7,315 nt of DNA from Pseudomonadota bacterium. GTDB taxonomy: Bacteria; Pseudomonadota; Gammaproteobacteria; Burkholderiales; Burkholderiaceae_B. The position numbers and the translations under genes were made by a program. The notes under the pieces are model-generated. The model had not been told where the DNA came from and ran no database searches. It was given only the letters and a program-made list of their open reading frames with translations. Of this stretch, positions 1 through 7,315 are shown piece after piece (position 1 is the stretch's first letter; every line of letters starts with the position of its first letter). The stretch lies in NCBI GenBank assembly GCA_023432075.1, contig JAEYVD010000587.1:1-7315 (forward strand), in the 5' to 3' direction.

Positions 1-1
1 G

Positions 2-127
2 GGCGACAACGTGACGATGACCGTCAAGCTGCTGGCCCCGATCGCCATGGAAGAAGGTCTGCGTTTCGCCATCCGTGAAGGCGGTCGTACCGTCGGCGCC
101 GGCGTCGTCGCCAAGATCCTGAAGTAA
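2..127 (+). CDS. tuf: Elongation factor Tu, C-terminal fragment (partial at 5' end)
   Basis: EF-Tu is the GTPase that carries aminoacyl-tRNA to the ribosomal A site. Only the last 41 codons and the TAA stop are in the window; the start lies upstream. The reading frame beginning at base 2 gives [20 protein letters not shown] followed by [20 protein letters not shown] and a final K. This is the end of the third beta-barrel domain, which contacts tRNA and packs against the GTPase domain. The GRTVGAGVV stretch is nearly invariant in the family. Its position just upstream of tRNA-Trp, secE and nusG is typical for one of the two tuf copies of betaproteobacteria; the other usually sits after fusA. 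Identity is essentially certain from the motif; which tuf copy this is rests on context. Confidence 0.97.
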   Translation, partial: GDNVTMTVKLLAPIAMEEGLRFAIREGGRTVGAGVVAKILK

Positions 128-136
128 GCAATACCC

Positions 137-177
137 GGATGGGTAGGGTGGGCATTCATGCCCCTCTATCCATCTTT
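137..177 (+). terminator. Long hairpin after tuf, probable (partial) terminator
   Basis: Ten nucleotides after the tuf stop, bases 138-154 can pair with 159-174. This gives 16 pairs, two of them G-U (143/169, 147/165), with a single bulged T at 149 and a TTCA tetraloop at 155-158. One further G-U pair is possible at 137/175. The stem is followed only by TTT (175-177) and then GCTG, so termination may be incomplete, with read-through into the tRNA and secE. I read this pairing directly from the sequence; the terminator role is inferred. Confidence 0.6.
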
Positions 178-203
178 GCTGTAAAAGTAGTACTATGTAT
201 GGT
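176..203 (+). promoter_or_regulatory. Weak sigma70-like promoter candidate for tRNA-Trp/secE/nusG
   Basis: TTGCTG at 176-181 and TATGGT at 198-203 are separated by 16 bases, and four of the six bases match the -10 consensus. The pair starts where the tuf hairpin ends and would place a transcription start around 210, about 35 nt before the mature tRNA. The layout terminator - promoter - tRNA makes biological sense, but the -10 match is modest and such pairs occur by chance. The tRNA could equally be cut from a tuf read-through transcript. Confidence 0.3.
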
Positions 204-245
204 TCCGCGAGCCGATGCAGGGCGGAACAAGATTTTGATGTGTTT

Positions 246-321
246 AGGGGCATAGCTCAATTGGCAGAGCGTCGGTCTCCAAAACCGAAGGTTGTAGGTT
301 CGATTCCTACTGCCCCTGCCA
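246..321 (+). tRNA. trnW: tRNA-Trp (anticodon CCA)
   Basis: A full 76-nt cloverleaf can be read. The acceptor stem AGGGGCA (246-252) pairs with TGCCCCT (311-317), followed by discriminator G318 and an encoded CCA tail (319-321). The anticodon loop CTCCAAA is closed by CGGT/ACCG, and the anticodon CCA is at 279-281, which reads UGG for tryptophan. The T arm contains the expected GGTTCGATTCC. The G discriminator is the usual identity base for bacterial tryptophanyl-tRNA synthetase. Placement between tuf and secE is common in betaproteobacteria. It may be processed from a tuf-secE read-through transcript or from a promoter at about 176-203. Confidence 0.97.
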
Positions 322-385
322 CCGCCAGGATAAACCCGCGGGAGATCATCGCGAGTTACGCATTCACGGCGGCTCGCGTCGCAAT

Positions 386-766
386 ATGTCTAATACCAGC
401 GTAGAAACCGTAACCAGTACCGCCGACCGGGTCAAGCTCGGGCTGGCGGTTCTCGTCGTTATTGCTGGCATCGTCGGGTTCTCCGTGCTTAGCGCGCAGC
501 CGATGCCCGCTCGGATCGGTGTGTTCGTCGGCGGCCTCGTGATCGCAGCCGTGATCGCCTGGTTCAGCGAACCCGGTCGCCGTACCCTGAGCTTTGCCAG
601 CGAGTCCTACAACGAAGTCAAGCGTGTCGCATGGCCCACCCGCAAGGAAACGACCCAGATGACGGGTATCGTTTTTGCCTTCGTGGCGGTCATGGGCATT
701 TTCATGTGGGTGCTCGACAAGGGCATCGAATGGATTCTCTACGGCCTGCTGCTGGGCTGGAAATAA
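386..766 (+). CDS. secE: Preprotein translocase subunit SecE
   Basis: SecE is the inner-membrane subunit that clamps SecY in the SecYEG protein-conducting channel. The 126-residue product has the three-segment layout of proteobacterial SecE (E. coli about 127 residues): hydrophobic stretches at about 18-35, 44-60 and 93-110. Between the second and third lies the conserved amphipathic element with the signature EVKRVAWPTRKET (residues 77-89), whose WPT core is diagnostic. The start ATG at 386 is the only standard start in frame near the beginning of the homology. No clear Shine-Dalgarno sequence lies just upstream; the nearest GGAG (341-344) is about 40 nt away. The gene lies 64 nt after tRNA-Trp and 9 nt before nusG, so secE and nusG are surely cotranscribed. 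The 322-385 gap holds no other gene. Confidence 0.96.
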   Translation: MSNTSVETVTSTADRVKLGLAVLVVIAGIVGFSVLSAQPMPARIGVFVGGLVIAAVIAWFSEPGRRTLSFASESYNEVKRVAWPTRKETTQMTGIVFAFVAVMGIFMWVLDKGIEWILYGLLLGWK

Positions 767-775
767 GGACGGCAA

Positions 776-1309
776 ATGAGTAAGCGTTGGTATGTCGTCC
801 ATGTGTACTCCGGCATGGAAAAAAGCGTACACAAGGCCCTGAATGAGCGCATCGAGCGCGCGGGCCTGCAAACGTCTTTTGGCCGTATCCTTGTGCCCTC
901 CGAAGAAGTCGTCGAGGTCAAGGGTGGTCAGAAGTCGATCACCGAGCGCCGCATTTTCCCCGGTTATGTCCTGGTTGAAATGGACCTGACCGACGAAACG
1001 TGGCACCTGGTCAAGAACACCAACCGAGTCACCGGCTTTTTGGGCGGCTCGGGCAATCGTCCGACCCCGATTTCCGAAAAGGAAGTCGAAAAGATCCTCT
1101 CCCAAATGGAAGAGGGCGTCGAGAAACCCCGCCCCAAGATCCTGTTCGAAGTGGGCGAGATGGTTCGGGTCAAGGAAGGTCCGTTTGCGGACTTCAACGG
1201 CAACGTCGAAGAAGTCAACTACGAAAAGAGCAAGGTGCGTGTGTCCGTCACCATTTTTGGTCGCGCCACGCCCGTCGAGCTCGATTTCAGCCAGGTCGAA
1301 AAGACCTGA
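776..1309 (+). CDS. nusG: Transcription termination/antitermination factor NusG
   Basis: NusG binds RNA polymerase, reduces pausing, and through its C-terminal domain links polymerase either to Rho or to ribosomal protein S10. The 177-residue product (E. coli 181) begins with the NGN domain: [14 protein letters not shown] at residues 3-16 and the conserved FPGYVLVEM from 61. After a short linker comes the KOW domain from about residue 127 ([16 protein letters not shown]), ending in the family-typical [16 protein letters not shown]. The ATG at 776 is preceded by an AAGGAC element (765-770) that overlaps the secE stop region, indicating tight coupling to secE. Length and domain order are normal. 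The 63-nt gap to rplK carries a probable L1-responsive leader. Confidence 0.97.
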   Translation: MSKRWYVVHVYSGMEKSVHKALNERIERAGLQTSFGRILVPSEEVVEVKGGQKSITERRIFPGYVLVEMDLTDETWHLVKNTNRVTGFLGGSGNRPTPISEKEVEKILSQMEEGVEKPRPKILFEVGEMVRVKEGPFADFNGNVEEVNYEKSKVRVSVTIFGRATPVELDFSQVEKT

Positions 1310-1319
1310 ATTTAACCCC

Positions 1320-1366
1320 CGGGGAGCCCTGTCCATATCGGCCAGGGCGATATCACCCGCAAGGAG
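1320..1366 (+). promoter_or_regulatory. Candidate L1-binding autoregulatory RNA and RBS upstream of rplK
   Basis: The rplK leader folds into two helices. The outer helix is CGGG (1320-1323) with CCCG (1356-1359). The inner helix is GCCCTG (1326-1331) with CAGGGC (1343-1348), extendable after one mismatch by CC/GG (1333-1334/1340-1341) around an ATATC loop. Between the helices is an asymmetric loop with GA on the 5' side (1324-1325) and GATATCA on the 3' side (1349-1355). That architecture matches what I recall of L1 sites in 23S rRNA helices 77-78 and in L1 target mRNAs. The rplK Shine-Dalgarno AAGGAG (1361-1366) starts one base after the outer helix. L1 bound here would be well placed to block initiation of rplK and, by coupling, rplA. 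Function is inferred. Confidence 0.6.
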
Positions 1367-1372
1367 CAAAGC

Positions 1373-1804
1373 ATGGCGAAGAAGATCGTCGGCTTTATCA
1401 AGCTGCAAGTACCGGCTGGTAAGGCTAACCCCTCCCCCCCGATTGGCCCGGCCCGGGGTCAGCGTGGCCTGAACATCATGGAATTCTGCAAGGCGTTCAA
1501 CGCCAAGACCCAAGGCATGGAGCCTGGTCTGCCGATTCCGGTGGTGATCACCGCTTTCGCCGACAAGAGCTTCACCTTCATCATGAAGACCCCGCCCGCG
1601 ACGGTCCTCATCAAGAAGGCCGCCGGCGTGCAAAAGGGTTCGGCCAAGCCGCATACCGACAAGGTCGGCACGCTGACCCGCGCGCAAGCTGAAGAAATCG
1701 CCAAGGCCAAGGGTCCCGACCTGACCGCCGCCGATCTGGAAGCCGCAGTGCGCACGATCGCTGGCAGCGCCCGCAGCATGGGCATCACGGTTGAGGGGAT
1801 CTAA
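1373..1804 (+). CDS. rplK: 50S ribosomal protein L11
   Basis: L11 binds the GTPase-associated centre of 23S rRNA (helices 43-44), supports elongation-factor turnover, is the site of thiopeptide action, and is needed for RelA activation. The 143-residue product has the normal length. Its N-terminal domain (about 1-70) carries the proline-rich PSPPIGPA segment at residues 20-27. The C-terminal rRNA-binding domain includes [14 protein letters not shown] and ends in [10 protein letters not shown]. The ATG at 1373 has an AAGGAG six bases upstream. One residue is odd: position 28 is Arg (CGG, 1454-1456) where the family almost always has Leu in GPALGQ. A run of seven C lies just before it (1434-1440). 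The stop is 2 nt before rplA, whose RBS lies inside the end of this gene, so the two are translationally coupled. Confidence 0.97.
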   Translation: MAKKIVGFIKLQVPAGKANPSPPIGPARGQRGLNIMEFCKAFNAKTQGMEPGLPIPVVITAFADKSFTFIMKTPPATVLIKKAAGVQKGSAKPHTDKVGTLTRAQAEEIAKAKGPDLTAADLEAAVRTIAGSARSMGITVEGI

Positions 1805-1806
1805 TC

Positions 1807-2508
1807 ATGGCAAAGTTGTCCAAGCGCGCCGCCGCTATTGCACAAAAGATCGACCGCACCAAGCTGTACCCGGTCGCTGAAGCCCTGACCCTGGTCAAGG
1901 AAACCGCCGTCGCCAAGTTCAATGAATCCATTGACGTGGCCGTGCAACTCGGCATCGACCCGAAGAAGTCGGACCAACTGGTCCGCGGTTCGGTCGTGCT
2001 GCCCGCCGGCACCGGCAAGTCGGTCCGCGTCGCCGTGTTCGCCCAAGGCGACAAGGCTGAAGCCGCCAAGGCCGCTGGCGCCGACATCGTTGGTCTGGAC
2101 GACCTGGCCGACAGCATCAAGGCCGGTCAAATGGACTTTGACGTTGTCATCGCCTCGCCCGACACGATGCGTGTCGTCGGCGCCCTGGGTCAGATCCTGG
2201 GCCCGCGCGGCCTGATGCCGAACCCGAAGGTCGGCACCGTGACCCCCGACGTCGCGACCGCTGTGAAGAACGCCAAGGCCGGTCAGGTTCAGTACCGTAC
2301 CGACAAGGCTGGCATCATCCACGCAACGATCGGCCGTGCGTCGTTCGGCGTGGAACAGCTGCAAACCAACCTGGCCGCTCTGGTCGACGCCCTGCAAAAG
2401 GCTCGTCCCGCAGCTGCCAAGGGCATTTACCTGCGCAAGCTCGCCGTTTCGTCCACGATGGGCGGCGGAGCGCGTGTGGAAATTGCCTCGCTGTCGGCTT
2501 CCAACTAA
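1807..2508 (+). CDS. rplA: 50S ribosomal protein L1
   Basis: L1 binds the mobile L1 stalk of 23S rRNA at the E site, helps deacylated tRNA leave, and represses translation of the rplK-rplA mRNA. The 233-residue product (E. coli 234) is complete and collinear with the family. It has [15 protein letters not shown] in the first part of domain I, the near-invariant central [16 protein letters not shown] around residues 132-147 in domain II, and the C-terminal return to domain I ([14 protein letters not shown]). The ATG at 1807 follows GAGGGG (1793-1798) by eight bases, inside the last codons of rplK. Only 2 nt separate the two genes, fitting coupled translation from the rplK leader. No anomalies were seen. 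Confidence 0.97.
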   Translation: MAKLSKRAAAIAQKIDRTKLYPVAEALTLVKETAVAKFNESIDVAVQLGIDPKKSDQLVRGSVVLPAGTGKSVRVAVFAQGDKAEAAKAAGADIVGLDDLADSIKAGQMDFDVVIASPDTMRVVGALGQILGPRGLMPNPKVGTVTPDVATAVKNAKAGQVQYRTDKAGIIHATIGRASFGVEQLQTNLAALVDALQKARPAAAKGIYLRKLAVSSTMGGGARVEIASLSASN

Positions 2509-2781
2509 GCCAACAGCAGTAAACGTACTTTGGGCTGCATCCGGACCCCTCCGGATGTTGCTGTCAAAGACCGCTGGAGCAGGGCAGTGGAAGGAATCTA
2601 CCTTCCGCAAGGAAAGCAGCATCGCCGCTGCCCCGCTTAATCCCGGAGCTCACCTAGTCCGGATCCAGCGTAGACGGCGTCCCCAGGAAGAATTCTTTAC
2701 CCGAAGAACTCGTCCAGGCGCCGCATTCGGTTGACGCGCAAGGCTCCGGCCCCAGGCGTCTTTTGATGGAGTGTTCAAACC
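2509..2781 (+). promoter_or_regulatory. rplJ leader RNA, probable L10(L12)4-responsive element
   Basis: This 273-nt spacer has no credible gene but much structure. The L10 leader is a known autoregulatory RNA at this position. Visible elements, in order: a perfect 8-bp hairpin CATCCGGA/TCCGGATG (2538-2545/2550-2557) and the sequence GGATGTTG (2553-2560). A stem at 2577-2590/2625-2638 has 13 pairs with one A-C mismatch at 2581/2634. Inside it lie two competing small hairpins: GGAAGG/CCTTCC (2589-2594/2601-2606) and TTCC-GCAA-GGAA (2603-2614). AAGCAGCATC follows at 2614-2623. GGATGTTG and AAGCAGC-ATC both resemble the L10-binding region of E. coli 23S rRNA as I remember it. A last hairpin with a T run precedes the rplJ RBS. 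No convincing promoter was seen. Confidence 0.65.
2733..2764 (+). terminator. Terminator-like hairpin just before the rplJ RBS (attenuator candidate)
   Basis: GACGC (2733-2737) pairs with GCGTC (2756-2760). Inside, GGC/GCC (2742-2744/2749-2751) closes a TCCG loop, with 4-nt internal loops on both sides. TTTT (2761-2764) follows directly, then the rplJ Shine-Dalgarno GGAG at 2768-2771. The internal loop weakens the stem, so it may act as a pause site, a weak attenuator or a structure that tunes rplJ initiation. The role is inferred. Confidence 0.35.
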
Positions 2782-3306
2782 GTGAGTCTCAATCGTCAAG
2801 AGAAAGCGGTGGTAATCGAGGAAGTCTCGGCGGAAGTCGCCAAGGCCCAATCGATTGTTATCGCTGAGTACCGTGGTCTGGACGTCGCCTCTGTCACCGT
2901 ACTGCGCAAAACTGCGCGTGAATCGGGCGTGTATCTGCGTGTTCTGAAGAACTCGCTGGCCCGTCGTGCTGTTGCCGGCACGGCTTTCGAGCCGTTGGCT
3001 GAGCAACTGACCGGTCCGCTGATCTATGGCATCAGCACTGATCCGGTTTCGGCGGCCAAGGTCATTGCTGGTTTCGCGAAAAGCAACGATAAGCTGGTCA
3101 TCAAGGCGGGCGCTCTGCCCAACAACTTGCTGAACCAAGAAGGCGTGAAGGCTCTGGCCACCATGCCCTCGCGCGAAGAGTTGCTGTCGAAACTGCTTGG
3201 CACCATGCAAGCCCCCATCGCGCAATTCGTGCGTACGCTCAACGAAGTTCCGACCAAGTTCGCCCGTGGCCTCGCTGCCGTGCGCGACCAGAAGGCAGCG
3301 GCCTAA
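2782..3306 (+). CDS. rplJ: 50S ribosomal protein L10 (GTG start)
   Basis: L10 is the base of the ribosomal stalk. Its N-terminal domain binds 23S rRNA next to L11, and its C-terminal helix anchors L12 dimers. The 174-residue product (E. coli about 165) shows the conserved [15 protein letters not shown] segment from residue 29 and [10 protein letters not shown] at 54-63. The C-terminal part ([20 protein letters not shown] and beyond) forms the L12-binding helix. Translation starts at GTG 2782: the sequence from there ([10 protein letters not shown]) fits the family N-terminus, and GGAG (2768-2771) lies ten bases upstream. GTG plus a long spacing may keep initiation moderate. The long structured leader upstream suggests L10 autoregulation. 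rplL follows after 81 nt. Confidence 0.96.
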   Translation: MSLNRQEKAVVIEEVSAEVAKAQSIVIAEYRGLDVASVTVLRKTARESGVYLRVLKNSLARRAVAGTAFEPLAEQLTGPLIYGISTDPVSAAKVIAGFAKSNDKLVIKAGALPNNLLNQEGVKALATMPSREELLSKLLGTMQAPIAQFVRTLNEVPTKFARGLAAVRDQKAAA

Positions 3307-3387
3307 TCGCCCTGTTGTCCGGAATTCGCTGAACGACGAAGCGACACCCAAACCCTGGCATTACCAAAATATTTGGAGTTCTGAAAA
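3307..3387 (+). promoter_or_regulatory. rplJ-rplL spacer with AT-rich rplL ribosome-binding region
   Basis: The 81-nt spacer holds no gene. Its last 30 bases are conspicuously AT-rich for this genome (TTACCAAAATATT, then TGGAG at 3374-3378, then TTCTGAAAA before the ATG). This should leave the rplL start unstructured. L12 is needed in several copies per L10, so strong initiation here makes sense, but that link is inference. A weak TCGCT/AGCGA stem is possible around 3325-3350. No promoter or terminator stands out. Confidence 0.45.
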
Positions 3388-3768
3388 ATGGCACTTAACA
3401 AAGCTGAAATCCTTGACGCCATCGCTGGCATGACCGTGCTCGAGCTGTCCGAGCTGATCAAGGAAATGGAAGAGAAGTTCGGCGTGTCGGCTGCTGCCGC
3501 TGCCGTCGCTGTCGCTGCTCCCGCCGCTGGTGGCGCTGCCGCCGCTGCTGAAGAGCAAACCGAGTTCACCGTCGTCCTGCAAGAAGCCGGCGCGAACAAG
3601 GTCAGCGTCATCAAGGCCGTGCGCGAGCTGACCGGTCTGGGTCTGAAGGAAGCCAAGGACCTGGTCGACGGCGCTCCGAAGCCCGTCAAGGAAGCTGTGG
3701 CCAAGGCTGACGCCGAAGCCGCCAAGAAGAAGCTGGAAGAAGCTGGCGCCAAGGTCGAAGTCAAGTAA
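3388..3768 (+). CDS. rplL: 50S ribosomal protein L7/L12
   Basis: L7/L12 is the multicopy stalk protein that recruits and stimulates the translational GTPases. The 126-residue product has the standard three parts. The N-terminal dimerisation and L10-binding domain (1-33, with [16 protein letters not shown]) comes first. A flexible hinge of almost only Ala, Val, Pro and Gly follows (34-54), encoded by a low-complexity GCT/GCC-rich tract. The globular factor-binding domain (about 58-126) contains [20 protein letters not shown] at 83-102 and ends in KVEVK. ATG 3388 is preceded by TGGAG nine bases upstream in an AT-rich stretch. Length is a few residues over E. coli (121), explained by the hinge. 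A terminator-like hairpin begins 14 nt after the stop. Confidence 0.98.
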   Translation: MALNKAEILDAIAGMTVLELSELIKEMEEKFGVSAAAAAVAVAAPAAGGAAAAAEEQTEFTVVLQEAGANKVSVIKAVRELTGLGLKEAKDLVDGAPKPVKEAVAKADAEAAKKKLEEAGAKVEVK

Positions 3769-3782
3769 GACCTGCGTCAACT

Positions 3783-3819
3783 GCCCGGGGACAGCACAGT
3801 TTGCAGTCCCCGGGCTTTT
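3783..3819 (+). terminator. Rho-independent terminator/attenuator between rplL and rpoB
   Basis: A perfect 10-bp stem, GCCCGGGGAC (3783-3792) with GTCCCCGGGC (3806-3815), encloses a 13-nt loop and is followed by TTTT (3816-3819) and GCGTTT. E. coli has a partial terminator in the same gap that sets rpoBC output below ribosomal protein output. The short T run here fits partial rather than full termination, because rpoB has no clear promoter of its own in the spacer. Confidence 0.75.
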
Positions 3820-3823
3820 GCGT

Positions 3824-3874
3824 TTCCAGGAAACCCCTACTGGGGGTATGCCCATTCAGTGGGGTTTCCTGGAG
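3824..3874 (+). ncRNA. Long imperfect hairpin in the rplL-rpoB spacer, RNase III site candidate
   Basis: CCAGGAAACCCC (3826-3837) pairs perfectly with GGGGTTTCCTGG (3861-3872), extendable outward by T-A and T-G. Inside, after one bulged T (3838), ACTG (3839-3842) pairs with CAGT (3857-3860), and a GGG/CCC tip (3844-3846/3851-3853) closes a TATG loop. No T run follows, so it is not a terminator. A long duplex between rplL and rpoB resembles, in place and shape, the E. coli RNase III processing site that separates the two messages. This function is inferred; the inverted repeat is seen directly. Confidence 0.55.
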
Positions 3875-3886
3875 TCGTATCACCTG

Positions 3887-3905
3887 GGGCCGTGGTTGAC
3901 GGCCC
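3887..3905 (+). other. Short perfect hairpin upstream of the rpoB RBS
   Basis: GGGCCGT (3887-3893) and ACGGCCC (3899-3905) form a perfect 7-bp stem around a GGTTG loop. The stem ends 15 nt before the rpoB Shine-Dalgarno GGAG (3921-3924). No T run follows. It may insulate the RBS from the larger upstream fold or protect the processed 5' end; no function can be assigned from sequence. Confidence 0.4.
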
Positions 3906-3929
3906 ATGCAACCTCGAGTCGGAGTGCTC

Positions 3930-7315
<3,386 letters not shown>

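Noticed and set aside
195..404. Small plus-strand frame running through tRNA-Trp
   Set aside because: It is translated straight through the tRNA gene and overlaps the secE start; no RBS or homology.
1434..1440. Run of seven C in rplK as a possible frameshift site
   Set aside because: The frame continues correctly through the L11 family sequence on both sides; the run encodes Pro-Ser-Pro-Pro. Kept only as a possible source of read error near codon 28.
356..1687. 443-codon open frame on the minus strand across secE, nusG and rplK
   Set aside because: It spans three well-identified conserved genes on the other strand and resembles no protein family I know; a codon-bias shadow.
1801..2622. 273-codon minus-strand frame opposite rplA and its downstream leader
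   Set aside because: Antisense shadow of rplA; composition typical of such shadows and no motif.
2336..2734. Plus-strand frame overlapping the end of rplA and the rplJ leader
   Set aside because: Out of frame with rplA; the leader is explained by RNA structure and the translation has no recognisable features.
2731..2736. TTGACG as a -35 element for an rplJ promoter
   Set aside because: At 16-18 bases downstream the sequence is GGCGT-like, with nothing near TATAAT; the bases are part of the hairpin before the RBS.
3490..3552. GCT/GCC-rich low-complexity repeat tract
   Set aside because: It encodes the normal Ala-rich hinge of L7/L12, not an independent repeat element.
3896..3901. TTGACG as a -35 element for an rpoB promoter
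   Set aside because: It lies in the loop and arm of a perfect hairpin, and the -10 window (about 3918-3924) is the GC-rich RBS region.

Overview
The window is a piece of the chromosome of a GC-rich betaproteobacterium. Protein sequence and gene order point to Burkholderiales, most likely Alcaligenaceae (Bordetella/Achromobacter-like). This placement is from remembered protein sequences; I ran no search. All real genes lie on the + strand, in the classical order tuf - tRNA-Trp - secE - nusG - rplK - rplA - rplJ - rplL - rpoB. The window begins inside the last part of tuf and ends inside rpoB.

Layout: the tail of EF-Tu (to 127) is followed by a long hairpin that looks like the tuf terminator and by a weak promoter-like pair. 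Then come tRNA-Trp(CCA) (246-321), secE (386-766) and nusG (776-1309). Next are the L11-L1 pair rplK-rplA (1373-2508), a 273-nt structured leader, the stalk pair rplJ-rplL (2782-3768), and a 161-nt spacer with three consecutive hairpins. The first 1128 codons of rpoB (from 3930) close the window.

The genes form a transcription-translation superoperon: elongation factor, preprotein translocase subunit, transcription elongation factor, the L11/L1/L10/L12 proteins of the ribosomal stalk and L1 arm, and the beta subunit of RNA polymerase. The control layer is written into the spacers. The rplK leader can fold into two helices around an asymmetric GA / GAUAUCA loop, the expected shape of an L1 autoregulatory site. 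The rplJ leader carries two short matches to the L10-binding part of 23S rRNA, as expected for L10 autoregulation. The rplL-rpoB spacer carries a terminator-like attenuator and a long imperfect duplex that resembles an RNase III processing site.

I see no mobile element, CRISPR array, defence gene or foreign insertion, and no previously undescribed system. The most unusual coding observation is an arginine codon at position 28 of L11, in the otherwise highly conserved GPALGQ motif. The most informative non-coding observations are the leader and spacer RNA structures.
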